Positions 53,213-61,546 of a stretch of DNA of 64,000 bases are shown here, one piece after another. Origin of the DNA: JADKFD01 sp050250665 (lineage in GTDB: Bacteria > Pseudomonadota > Gammaproteobacteria > Xanthomonadales > SZUA-5); NCBI GenBank assembly GCA_050250665.1, contig JBFWOF010000017.1, positions 41,251 through 105,250 on the forward strand, in the 5' to 3' direction. Numbering within the stretch: position 1 is the stretch's first letter; each line of letters starts with the position of its first letter. The notes beneath the pieces were generated by a model. The model saw nothing but the letters and a program-made list of their open reading frames with translations, had not been told where the DNA came from and did not search any database. The position numbers were made by a program, and so were the translations under genes.

Positions 53213-55075
53213 ATGGCTGAAAAGCGCCCCGGCTTCCTGCGCCGCCTGATCGGCGGCTTGTGGAATGGACTCGATTTCACCCGCCGGCTGGTGGTGAATC
53301 TGGTGTTTCTGCTGATTCTGATCTTTGTGTTCATGGCGATTTTCGGCAAGGACGGCAAGGATCTGCAGCAGAACACCACCCTGGTGCTCGACATCAAGGG
53401 TGAGATCGTCGAGCAGTACTCCGGCAGTCCGGCCGACGTGGCGCTGGCCAAGGCGCTGGGAGACGAGGTGCCGGAAACCCAGCTGCGCGATCTGCTGAAA
53501 GTGCTCGACGAAGCCGCCAGGGACGACAACATCACCCAGATCCTGCTGAGTCTGAACAACTATGGCGGAGCCGGTGTCAGCACGCTGCGTGAAGTCGGCC
53601 GTGCCCTGGATGCCTTCCGCAAGAGCGGCAAGAAAGTTGTGGCCCACGGCGATTACCTTGATCAGGGCGCCTATTACCTCGCCTCCCACGCCGACGAGAT
53701 CTACATCCATCCCGATGGCATGGCCCTGCTGGAAGGCCTTGGCCGCTATCGCAACTATTACCGGTCAGCACTGGAGAAGATCGGCCTGCAGATGCACGTG
53801 TTCCGCGTCGGCAAGTTCAAGAGCGCGGTCGAGCCCTATCTGCTCGACGGCCCTTCCGATGCCGCCCGCGAAGCTGACCGTTACTGGCTGGAGGACGTCT
53901 GGACCGTATTCCTCGACGATATCGCTGCCGCCCGCGGACTGGAAACGGCCGAATTGCGCGCGATGATCGACGAACTGCCGCAACGCATTACCGCCGTCAA
54001 TGGCGACATGGCCCAGCTGGCCGTCGATGAGAAGCTGGTCGATGGTCTCAAGACCGCCGACGAGCTCAGGGAAATGCTGATTGCCTCCGGCGCCAAGGAC
54101 GACGAAAACGAGACCTTCCGCCAGATCAATCTCGCCAACTATCTGAAGCGCTTCCCGGCCATCCCGGTGATCGGCGACGCCACCCAGATCGGCGTGATCG
54201 TGGCCCAGGGCGAGATCGTCGGTGGCCAGCAGGCACAGGGCATGATCGGCGGTCGCAGCACCAGCGAACTGGTGCGCAAGGCCCGCGAAGACAAGAACAT
54301 CAAGGCGGTGGTGTTGCGGGTGGATTCGCCCGGCGGCAGTGGTTTCGACTCGGAGCTGATCCGCCGCGAGCTGGAGCTGACCCGCGCCGCCGGCAAGCCG
54401 GTGGTGGTGTCGATGGGTGACGTGGCCGCCTCCGGTGGCTACTGGATCTCGATGACCTCTGACACGATCTACGCCGAGCCCAGCACCATCACCGGCTCGA
54501 TCGGCATCTTCGGACTGTTCCCCGATGCCAGCCAGACCATGGAAAAGCTTGGTCTGCACAGCGAAGGCACGACCACAACCTGGCTGGCCGGGGCACTGGA
54601 TCCGCGTCGCCCCTTGGATCCGCGCATCGGAGACGTGCTGCAGTCGGTGATCAACGCCGGCTATCAGGACTTCATCGGCAAGGTGGCCAAGAATCGCGGC
54701 AAGACGCCGGAGGAAATCGACGAGATCGCCCAGGGCCGCGTGTGGAGCGGCAACCAGGCGCTGGAGCGCGGCCTGGTCGACCAGCTCGGCGGTCTCAAGG
54801 ACGCCATCGCCAATGCCGCCGAACGCGCCAATCTGGGCAGCGATGGCTATCAGGTGGTCTACGTCGAAAAGGAACTGACCGGCTTCGAGAAGTTCGTGGT
54901 CAGCATGAACTCAAGGGCCCGCGCGATGATCCAGGCCAGCGTCGCCAGCGCCCTGCTGCCGAGCTGGATGCAGCCGCAGATGGCGCGCGAGCTCAATCAC
55001 GATCTGGCCATCCTCAACGGCTGGGAAAAGCGACCGATGGCCACCTACGCCTTCTGCTTCTGCGAGCTGCGCTGA
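53213..55075 (+). CDS. sppA: Signal peptide peptidase SppA, 67 kDa type
   Basis: SppA degrades cleaved signal peptides in the inner membrane. The 620-residue tandem-domain protein has one N-terminal membrane helix (about residues 26-46). The catalytic dyad is Lys203 (GKFKSAVEP) in the first half and Ser407 (DVAASGGYWISM) in the second, almost the E. coli positions (209 and 409). Oxyanion elements such as VLRVDSPGGSGFDSELIRRE are present. TAGGAG lies about eight bases before the ATG. A strong terminator follows the stop by 30 bases. Confidence 0.96.
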   Translation: MAEKRPGFLRRLIGGLWNGLDFTRRLVVNLVFLLILIFVFMAIFGKDGKDLQQNTTLVLDIKGEIVEQYSGSPADVALAKALGDEVPETQLRDLLKVLDEAARDDNITQILLSLNNYGGAGVSTLREVGRALDAFRKSGKKVVAHGDYLDQGAYYLASHADEIYIHPDGMALLEGLGRYRNYYRSALEKIGLQMHVFRVGKFKSAVEPYLLDGPSDAAREADRYWLEDVWTVFLDDIAAARGLETAELRAMIDELPQRITAVNGDMAQLAVDEKLVDGLKTADELREMLIASGAKDDENETFRQINLANYLKRFPAIPVIGDATQIGVIVAQGEIVGGQQAQGMIGGRSTSELVRKAREDKNIKAVVLRVDSPGGSGFDSELIRRELELTRAAGKPVVVSMGDVAASGGYWISMTSDTIYAEPSTITGSIGIFGLFPDASQTMEKLGLHSEGTTTTWLAGALDPRRPLDPRIGDVLQSVINAGYQDFIGKVAKNRGKTPEEIDEIAQGRVWSGNQALERGLVDQLGGLKDAIANAAERANLGSDGYQVVYVEKELTGFEKFVVSMNSRARAMIQASVASALLPSWMQPQMARELNHDLAILNGWEKRPMATYAFCFCELR

Positions 55076-55104
55076 GCTGAATCGACAGTCTGGAGACTGA
55101 TCAA

Positions 55105-55136
55105 GGCGCCGCGGAAACGCGGCGCCTTTTTCTTTT
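55105..55136 (+). terminator. Rho-independent terminator of sppA
   Basis: A perfect nine-base stem GGCGCCGCG / CGCGGCGCC around a GAAA loop is followed by TTTTTCTTTT. It lies 30 bases after the sppA stop. Confidence 0.95.
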
Positions 55137-55555
55137 CGTACAGCGGAGCTTGCTCCGCTGCTTCTGCAGGGCTTTGGCGTCTTGTCGGTTTCGGCGCGAC
55201 AAGGAGCCGCACACCCTGCCGAGCAAGCTCGGCACTACAACAGCCTCGTATGCCGACGCTCTGGTAGAGCGGAGCTTGCTCCGCTGCTTCTGCCGGGCTT
55301 GTGCCTTGGCTTTTCCCGCCACCCAGAAAAGCCGCACACCCTGCCGAGCAAGCTCAGCACTACAACAGCCTCGTATGCCGACGCTCTGGTAGAGCGGAGC
55401 TTGCTCCGCTGCTTCTGCCGGGCTTGTGCCTTGGCTTTTCCCGCCACCCAGAAAAGCCGCACACCCTGCCGAGCAAGCTCGGCACTACAACAGCCTCGTA
55501 CACCAACGCTCTGGTAGAGCGGCGCTTGCTCGCGCTTGCTCCGCTGCTTCTGCGG
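55137..55555. repeat. 125-base tandem array of double hairpins
   Basis: About 3.3 units, in phase at 55261, 55386 and 55511, with a partly diverged unit before them. Each unit carries two perfect hairpins: GCGGAGC-TT-GCTCCGC and GCCGAGC-AA-GCTCGGC. The units are nearly identical, so the expansion is recent. The array fills the gap between converging sppA and ilvE; apparent reading frames across it are repeat artefacts. Confidence 0.95.
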
Positions 55556-55567
55556 TGATTCGGCTGG

Positions 55568-56461
55568 CTATGCCGCGACCCGACCAGCCTTGGCGTCCAA
55601 GCCATATTCGGTCAACCAATGTCGATACCTCGGCTCTTCGCCGTGGACGATGCGCTGGTACCGCGCCGACAAGTCGCGGGTCACCGGATTGTCGCCGTAC
55701 ACGCGATCGTCGATGGCTTCTACCGCACAGATCTCAGCCGAGGTGCCAGTGAGGAAAACCTCGTCTGCCGCCTTCAGCTCAGCCAGACTGACCGGCCGGA
55801 CTTCAGCGCCGGTAAGCTCGATTGCGGTCTGACGGGTGATGCCGCCCAGCGCGTCCGGGTGCTCGGAAGCCACGACCTTGCCGTCCTTGACCAGAAACAC
55901 GTTCTCGCCGGTGCATTCCACCACCTGGCCGGCATCATCGACGAACAGGGCCTCGTCAAAACCGCGGCGGGCGGCTTCGAGCTTGGCCATCGTGGCATTG
56001 GTGTAGCCACCGGTGAGCTTCAGAGCCGGCATGGCTCGCGCGGTGTTGCGACGCATCGGCGAGACCGTGACCCGCACCTTGTGACCACCCAGATGGCTGG
56101 ACCAGGCGATGGTAGCCACCATCAGGTGCGCCGTCTGCTTGCCCAGATCCAGACCCAGACCGCCATCGGCATACCAGGCCAGCGGTCGGATATAGGCTTC
56201 GGCCTGCTGGTTCACGCGCAGGGTTTCGACCACTGCCTGCTCACATGCATCCAGCGCAAAGCTCATGCCCAGCGCCTCGGCGCCACGCTGCATGCGCAGC
56301 AGATGCTCGCGCAGACGGAATACCGCGGCCCCATTCGCGGTGGGATAGCTGCGGATGCCTTCGAACACGCCGGTGCCGTAGTGCAGGGCATGACTGAGCA
56401 CGCTGACCTTGGCGTCTTCGGTGGATTGGAATTGACCGTCGATCCAGATTTTCAGGCTCAT
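55568..56461 (-). CDS. ilvE: Branched-chain amino acid aminotransferase
   Basis: IlvE performs the last transamination in Val, Leu and Ile synthesis. The 297-residue fold-type IV PLP enzyme has the cofactor lysine Lys148 in MPALKLTGGYTNATMAKLEA, with LSHALHYGTGVFEGIRSY near residue 22, VECTGENVFLVKDG, and TSAEICAVEAIDDRVYG near the C-terminus. ATG 56461 has AAGGAA nearby; a start nine codons upstream is less likely. It is third in the ilvD-ilvC-ilvE series, about 230 bases after ilvC. Confidence 0.93.
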   Translation of the reverse strand: MSLKIWIDGQFQSTEDAKVSVLSHALHYGTGVFEGIRSYPTANGAAVFRLREHLLRMQRGAEALGMSFALDACEQAVVETLRVNQQAEAYIRPLAWYADGGLGLDLGKQTAHLMVATIAWSSHLGGHKVRVTVSPMRRNTARAMPALKLTGGYTNATMAKLEAARRGFDEALFVDDAGQVVECTGENVFLVKDGKVVASEHPDALGGITRQTAIELTGAEVRPVSLAELKAADEVFLTGTSAEICAVEAIDDRVYGDNPVTRDLSARYQRIVHGEEPRYRHWLTEYGLDAKAGRVAA

Positions 56462-56522
56462 GGAAGTTCCTTGGTGTGTTGCGGGCACGGGGCACGGGAA
56501 AAGGCTACGAGGCTTGAGGCTC

Positions 56523-56594
56523 TTGTGGGTTTGGACTTGTCCGAACGCTTTTCGTCCGATTCGGAAAAGCGTGCAGATAAGTCTGGACCGACAG
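56523..56594. repeat. Decayed GTCCAGAC inverted pair in the ilvC-ilvE gap
   Basis: A TTTGGACTTGTCCGAACGCTTTT arm... is represented here by GGACTTGTCCGAACGC (about 56532) facing AAAAGCGTGCAGATAAGTC (about 56565), around a centre CGTCCGATTCGG. It is a degraded relative of the 61051 element. A C-rich tract of CCCCTGCC units follows at about 56655-56690. Confidence 0.65.
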
Positions 56595-56691
56595 ATTGCG
56601 AAGGATTCAGAGGCAGTGACGCTTGAGGACTCGGACTGGTCCCAGCCCGAGCTTCCCGTGCCCCCTGCCCCTTTCCCCCTGCCCCAGCTAC

Positions 56692-57705
56692 TTACGCCGC
56701 CTTGTCCTGGGCGCCAGCCTGCAGCCAGCTCATGCGCGCACGCAGGCGCTTGCCGACCGATTCGATCGGGTGCGCCAGGTCACGCTCCAGCAGGGCCTTG
56801 TAGTTGGGGCAGCCGTTGGCGTTTTCGGCGATCCACTCGCGGGCGAAGGTGCCATCCTGGATTTCCTGGAGGATCTCGCGCATGGCCTTGCGTGAAGCGC
56901 CGTTGACCACCCGCGGACCGCGGGTCAAATCGCCGTACTTGGCGGTGTCGGAGACGAACTGGTGCATCCGTGCCATGCCGCCTTCGTACAGCAGATCGAC
57001 GATCAGCTTGAGCTCGTGCAGCACTTCGAAATAGGCCACTTCCGGCTGATAGCCCGCCTGCACCAGCGTTTCGAATCCGGCCTGGACCAGTTCGGTGGCG
57101 CCGCCGCAGAGCACGGCCTGCTCACCGAACAGATCGGTCTCGGTCTCTTCGGCAAAGGTGGTCTCGAGCACGCCAGCGTGGGCCGAACCCACGCCCCAGG
57201 CCCAGGCCAGCGCACGCGCCTTGGCAGTGCCAGTGGCGTCCTGGTGAACGGCGATCAGGCTGGGCACGCCTCGGCCTTCCTGGTACTGACGGCGCACCAG
57301 CTTGCCCGGTGCCTTCGGTGCCACCAGCGCCACGTCCACATCCTTGGGCGGAACGATGGTGCCGTAATGCACATTGAAGCCATGGGCAAACATCAGCAGC
57401 GTGCCAGCTTTCAGATTCGGCGCCACCCATTGCTGGTAGGCCTTGGGCTGTTCGGTATCCGGCAGCAGCATGGAGATGACATTGGCGTCTTTTAGTGCCA
57501 CCGACGGTTCCTTGGGCTTGAAGCCATCGGCCTCGGCCTGAGCCCAGGTCTTGCCACCCGGACGCAGGGCGATGGTCACGTCAAAACCCGAATCCTTGAG
57601 ATTCATCGCCTGCGCACGGCCCTGGCTGCCATAGCCCAGGATGACGATACGCTGGCCCTTCAGGGCTTCGGGTTGCACATCTTGATCGGAATAGAGTTTG
57701 GTCAT
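56692..57705 (-). CDS. ilvC: Ketol-acid reductoisomerase
   Basis: IlvC rearranges and reduces acetohydroxy acids in Val/Ile synthesis, using NADPH and Mg. The 337-residue protein is the short class I form. The Rossmann motif GYGSQGRAQAMNLKDSG is at about residues 25-41; HGFNVHYGTIVPPKDVDVAL, the metal-binding DLFGEQAVLCGGATELVQ, and YFEVLHELKLIVDLLYEGG are all intact. It lies between ilvD and ilvE on the same strand, about 180 bases after ilvD. Confidence 0.97.
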   Translation of the reverse strand: MTKLYSDQDVQPEALKGQRIVILGYGSQGRAQAMNLKDSGFDVTIALRPGGKTWAQAEADGFKPKEPSVALKDANVISMLLPDTEQPKAYQQWVAPNLKAGTLLMFAHGFNVHYGTIVPPKDVDVALVAPKAPGKLVRRQYQEGRGVPSLIAVHQDATGTAKARALAWAWGVGSAHAGVLETTFAEETETDLFGEQAVLCGGATELVQAGFETLVQAGYQPEVAYFEVLHELKLIVDLLYEGGMARMHQFVSDTAKYGDLTRGPRVVNGASRKAMREILQEIQDGTFAREWIAENANGCPNYKALLERDLAHPIESVGKRLRARMSWLQAGAQDKAA

Positions 57706-57751
57706 GGGGTGGGGCCTCGGGGTTGGGGTTGGGGGTCAGGGGCAAGCAGGA

Positions 57752-57820
57752 GTCAAACGTGAAACGTAAAACGTCAATTCGAAGCGCGCTCTGATTGACG
57801 TTTTACGTTTCACGTTTCAC
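57752..57820. repeat. Near-perfect 27-base stem, TCAAACGTGAAACGT type
   Basis: Arms 57752-57778 and 57794-57820 pair at 26 of 27 positions around a 15-base loop, between ilvD and ilvC. The arms are built from GTGAAACGT/AAAACGTCAAT units. This is the same family as 39594-39712. In the ilv transcript it would form a very stable hairpin and could attenuate expression of ilvC and ilvE relative to ilvD. Confidence 0.9.
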
Positions 57821-57886
57821 CTCTGCTTGCAGAGTACCTGCAGGAAACTCGGAGTGGGCGCCACCGGGCGCCCACTGACAACGTAT

Positions 57887-59545
57887 TCACCCACGCGCCC
57901 CTCGATGCGTCGGCGCGCCTTCGGACGCCGATCCCACCAGTTGCGCGTATTTGGCGAGCACACCGTAGAGCTCGGTCGGCGCCTTGGGCACGTAGCTGAC
58001 GGCGCGATCGGCCAGCGGCGCGGCCACGTCGAGGATGCGCTGGTCCACGTCCAGCGTGATCACATCGCCGTCTTCGATCAATGCAATGGGCCCGCCTCTG
58101 GCGGCTTCCGGAGCGACGTGGCCGACCATGAAGCCGTGGGTGGCGCCGCTGAAGCGTCCATCGGTAACCAGTGCCACCGAATCGCCCAGACCCACGCCCA
58201 TCAGCGCGGCGGTGACGGCCAGCATTTCCGGCATGCCGGGTGCGCCGGCCGGGCCTACGTGGCGGATGACGATGATGTCACCGGCCTGGATGCGGCCCTC
58301 CTGCACGGCAGCGAAGGCATCGGGCTCATTGTCGAACACCCGCGCCGGGCCGATGTGCTTGCGGCGGTCGTGGCCTACCAGCTTGACCACACAGCCTTCA
58401 GGCGCGAGCGTGCCGCGCAGAATGGCGATGCCACCCTCGGGCTTGATCGGCTGGCTCCATGGCCGCAGCACCTTCTGACTTTCGCGTTCGACCGCCGCAT
58501 CGGCTTCGGCGTGCATCTGCTGACCGCTGACGGTCAACCCATTGTGCAATCGGCCCTGCTGTTTCAGGCGCTGCGCCACCAGGCGCAGTCCGCCGGCCAG
58601 GGTCATGTCCGGTGCAGCGTATTTGCCGCCTGGCTTGAGATCGGCCAGCACTGGCGTGCTGCGGCTGAGACGGTCGAAATCCTGCAGCGACAGGGCCACG
58701 CCAACTTCGCGGGCGATCGCCAGCAGATGCAGCACGGCATTGGTCGAACCGCCGGTGACCATCACCGCGGAAATGGCGTTCTCGAAGGCTTCCGCAGTCA
58801 TGATCTGACGCGGGGTCAGTCCCGAGCGAACCATATCCATGACGGCCCGGCCGGCAGCCTGCGCAGCGGCGGGCTTGTCCGGATGCAGCGCCGGAAGATC
58901 GGTGCCATCCATGCTGGCGATGCCCAGAAAGGCCAGGGCCGTGGCCATGGTATTGGCGGTGAACTGGCCGCCACAGGCACCTGCGCCTGGACAGGCCTTG
59001 CCTTCCAGATCACGCAGCTCCTCATGGCTCATCTTGCCGGCGGCACAGGCGCCGACGGCTTCGAACACATCCTGGATGGTGACATCGCGGCCCTGGAAGC
59101 GACCCGGCATGATCGAACCGCCATAGAGCGCCAGTCCCGGAATATTGATTCTGCCCAAAGCCATGGCCGCAGCCGGGATGGTCTTGTCGCAGCCGGTGAG
59201 CACCACCACGCCATCGAAGGAATGGCCACGCACGAACAGTTCGATGGTGTCTGCAATCCAGTCGCGCGACACCAGGCTGGCGCGCATGCCTGAAGTACCC
59301 ATGCTGATGCCGTCGGAGACGACGATGGTGTTGCCCTCGATCGGCGTACCGCCGGCGGCGCGCACGCCATCCTTGACCGCAGCGGCGAGTTCGCGCAAAT
59401 GCATATTGCACGGGGTGACATCGCTGAAGGTGCTGACCACGGCGATCAGAGGCTTTTCCAGATCGGCCGTGCTCAGCCCGGTGGCGCGCAGCATGGCCCG
59501 GGCCGGGGCTCGATCGGGAAAAGCCTTGATGTTGTCGCTTTGCAT
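57887..59545 (-). CDS. ilvD: Dihydroxyacid dehydratase
   Basis: IlvD dehydrates dihydroxy acids in Val, Leu and Ile synthesis using an iron-sulfur cluster. The 552-residue protein keeps the three cluster cysteines: Cys46 (TPCNMH), Cys119 (TGCDKT) and Cys191 (GACGGQF). The C-terminal half has VTDGRFSGATHGFMVGHVAP. The first gene of ilvD-ilvC-ilvE; GGAGG lies six bases before the ATG. A Val-rich leader peptide and promoter lie upstream. Acetolactate synthase genes are not in this cluster. Confidence 0.97.
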   Translation of the reverse strand: MQSDNIKAFPDRAPARAMLRATGLSTADLEKPLIAVVSTFSDVTPCNMHLRELAAAVKDGVRAAGGTPIEGNTIVVSDGISMGTSGMRASLVSRDWIADTIELFVRGHSFDGVVVLTGCDKTIPAAAMALGRINIPGLALYGGSIMPGRFQGRDVTIQDVFEAVGACAAGKMSHEELRDLEGKACPGAGACGGQFTANTMATALAFLGIASMDGTDLPALHPDKPAAAQAAGRAVMDMVRSGLTPRQIMTAEAFENAISAVMVTGGSTNAVLHLLAIAREVGVALSLQDFDRLSRSTPVLADLKPGGKYAAPDMTLAGGLRLVAQRLKQQGRLHNGLTVSGQQMHAEADAAVERESQKVLRPWSQPIKPEGGIAILRGTLAPEGCVVKLVGHDRRKHIGPARVFDNEPDAFAAVQEGRIQAGDIIVIRHVGPAGAPGMPEMLAVTAALMGVGLGDSVALVTDGRFSGATHGFMVGHVAPEAARGGPIALIEDGDVITLDVDQRILDVAAPLADRAVSYVPKAPTELYGVLAKYAQLVGSASEGAPTHRGARG

Positions 59546-59642
59546 GAAACCTCCGGGTTGGGAGGCTCTGCTTCGGTCCGGGGCGATTGCTCGGGGCCCC
59601 GGTTTCTCGTCCGAGTGCAGGGCCTTGGGTCTGTCCGTACGG

Positions 59643-59747
59643 CTAGGCGGCCTGCACTTGGCGCTCAGTAATGACGACTACTACGACTAGCGAGCCGACC
59701 GAGGTCAGGACAGAGTTCAGCTGGGTCGAGGTGAAGTCGTTGTGCAT
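59643..59747 (-). CDS. Val-rich leader peptide of the ilvDCE operon
   Basis: A 34-codon open frame on the minus strand starting ATG at 59747 and ending TAG at 59643-59645. Its end reads VGSLVVVVVITERQVQAA: five consecutive Val codons (GTC GTA GTA GTC GTC) and one Ile, with further Leu and Val codons before. This is the hallmark of transcription attenuation by branched-chain aminoacyl-tRNA supply. AGTGCAGGCC over its 3' end can pair with GGCCCTGCACT just downstream. A second stem CCGGGGC/GCCCCGG follows, but no clear T run is seen. ilvD begins about 97 bases later. Confidence 0.85.
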   Translation of the reverse strand: MHNDFTSTQLNSVLTSVGSLVVVVVITERQVQAA

Positions 59748-59756
59748 GGCAGCAAA

Positions 59757-59785
59757 GGTACAGGTCCGGGTGTGGGGGTTGTCAA
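59757..59785 (-). promoter_or_regulatory. Probable promoter of the ilv leader and operon
   Basis: On the minus strand a perfect TTGACA (59780-59785) and TGTACC (59757-59762) are 17 bases apart. The predicted transcription start falls at about 59748-59750, practically at the leader-peptide ATG, so the leader may be translated from a leaderless message. No Shine-Dalgarno is visible before that ATG, which agrees. Confidence 0.6.
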
Positions 59786-59936
59786 GCCTTTTAGTAGAGC
59801 AGACCGACCAAAGTTCTATGCGCTAGTGCATTGGAACACCAGGACCGATCCGCCGTTCAGCCAGGAGTTGCCGGCAATGGCGTAGACAAGTGTCGGTCTG
59901 GACACGGAAATCCGCCGTATAGGAGCAGCGACCACG

Positions 59937-60995
59937 ATGCTGGATCTACCCGCAGTGGCAGCCTTCCTTGCCCTGGTTTTGTCATCCTCGCTGGCCGTAG
60001 GCGCGCTGATGCTGGCAGCGCGACTGTGGGTGGAGAGGGATCTGCCCGAGGCGCGCGCCGGTCTGGGCGTGCTCGGACCGATGGATACACAGAGCTTCAC
60101 CGACCTGCTGGCCAGGGCCTGGACCCACAAGGGTCACCGGGTGCAGAACCGGGCAGACAGCGCCGATGGCCCGCGACTGCGGGTCCATAGCGAGGGACTG
60201 GTGTGGTTGGTTGATTGCCGTCATCGGCGCGACGAGCAGGTCGAGTCGGAACATGTCCGGTCCCTGATGCACGCGGTCGACAGTGAAGCTGTGGCCGGCG
60301 GCATTCTGGTCAGCGCCGGCCACTGCAGCGACAGTCTGAAGCGCTCGACCCGGGGCGAGCGCCTGCGCGTGGTCGATGGCGCCGGGCTGTGGGCCCTGGT
60401 GGAGCCGGCGCTCGCTCCCGAACTGCGTCGGCGCGCCGGCATCCGCATCAGCCTGCTGCGCACGCTACGCATCGGCCTGCCGCTGCTGAGTGGACTGGCA
60501 CTCGGCGTTCTCGCGCTGCTGTTGGCCTGGCAACTGTTGGTCGACTCACCGCAGCCTTCGGCGCGCGCACGCGCGGCGCCGGCCGCAAGTGTGCCGCCAC
60601 CAACGCCCGAACCGGCACAGCCACCCGAATTGCTGGCGCCGCCGTCGCCACCTGATGCCATCACCGCCGAGCGCGCCGCGCCGTTCAGCCCACGCGGCGC
60701 ATCCTCGGAAAGCGACTCCGGCGCTGCCTTCGGCCAGGTCGCCGACGGCGACCCGGCGCGCGATCAGTTGATCGCCGATCTGGAATCCCTGAGCGACGTG
60801 CGCGAAGCCTGGTGGAGCAGCGATGGCCAGGTGCAGCTGTCAGTGCAATCAGCGATCGGGCCAGGATCACAGTCGGCCGAACAGATCTGCAGCACCCTCG
60901 AAACTGCCGGCCTGGGCGCGGGCGTCGAAGTCCGCTACCAGGTGATCGGCAATCATGGCTTCGAGGCCAGCAAGGGCGTGGTCGGCTGCCGGTAG
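59937..60995 (+). CDS. Membrane protein with Mrr-like restriction endonuclease fold
   Basis: A 352-residue protein. Membrane helices at about 8-30 and 178-200 bracket a cytoplasmic domain (about 50-165) that resembles Mrr-type endonucleases: FTDLLARAWTHKGHRVQNRA, then LVWLVDCRHRRDEQVESEHV and VAGGILVSAGHCSDSLKRST. The usual catalytic lysine after the central strand (CK) appears as CR here, so activity is doubtful. A Pro/Ala-rich tail and a small C-terminal domain (about 275-350) follow outside the membrane. Similar anchored Mrr-like proteins are common and poorly understood. ATG at 59937, divergent from the ilv leader. Confidence 0.65.
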   Translation: MLDLPAVAAFLALVLSSSLAVGALMLAARLWVERDLPEARAGLGVLGPMDTQSFTDLLARAWTHKGHRVQNRADSADGPRLRVHSEGLVWLVDCRHRRDEQVESEHVRSLMHAVDSEAVAGGILVSAGHCSDSLKRSTRGERLRVVDGAGLWALVEPALAPELRRRAGIRISLLRTLRIGLPLLSGLALGVLALLLAWQLLVDSPQPSARARAAPAASVPPPTPEPAQPPELLAPPSPPDAITAERAAPFSPRGASSESDSGAAFGQVADGDPARDQLIADLESLSDVREAWWSSDGQVQLSVQSAIGPGSQSAEQICSTLETAGLGAGVEVRYQVIGNHGFEASKGVVGCR

Positions 60996-61546
60996 GGCGA
61001 GGGAAGCGGGGCACGGGGCACGGGGCACGGGGAAGTTGTGAGCCTTGAGCTTTTGTAGGTCCAGACTTGTCTGGACGCTTTTGCAACCATGCACCAAGAG
61101 CGTCCAGACAAGTCTGGACCTACAAAATCCGGTGTCATTGCCTGCCGACAGGCGCCCCCCTGTGGGAGCGGATTCATCCGCGATCAAGCGGCCTCGGTAG
61201 GAGCGACCTCGCGTCGCGACCGCGGTGTTTCGGTCTAAGGGCCAGGATCGCGAACCGCGGTGAGCTGTGATCAGAAGCGGAACGCAAAGAACGCAGAGAA
61301 ACGCTGAGAACGCAGAGAAGAGCGTCTACAGATCCGCCTTGCTTCTCTCCGTGTCCTCTGCGACCCTCTGCGTTCTCCGCGTTGAAGCCCTGATCGGCGG
61401 CATGCGCCGTCTGCCAGTGCCCGCAAGCGCCGAGCTACCGGTCGCGCCACAAGGGCGCTCCTACAGGCGATGGGCCCTGCGGGATTCATCCGCGACCGGG
61501 CAAGCCGCCATCGCGGGCATAGCCCGCTCCCACAGTAGAGCAGCTC
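60996..61546. repeat. Gene-free repeat cluster before hrpA
   Basis: No gene seen in these 551 bases. In order: GGGGCAC units (about 61008-61032); a perfect 29-base inverted repeat (arms 61051-61079 and 61099-61127) containing GTCCAGACTTGTCTGGAC; TGTGGGAGCGGATTCATCCGCGATC (61161-61185); GTAGGAGCGACCTCGCGTCGCGACC (61197-61221); an AACGCAGAGAACGC inverted pair (about 61277-61386); and two further GGAGCG-type half palindromes before the hrpA stop. The 29-base stem may end transcription from both sides. Confidence 0.85.

Noticed and set aside
55150..55752. Frames rich in RRSGRAELAPLLLPGLC across the 125-base array
   Set aside because: Repeat artefact; hairpins account for the sequence.
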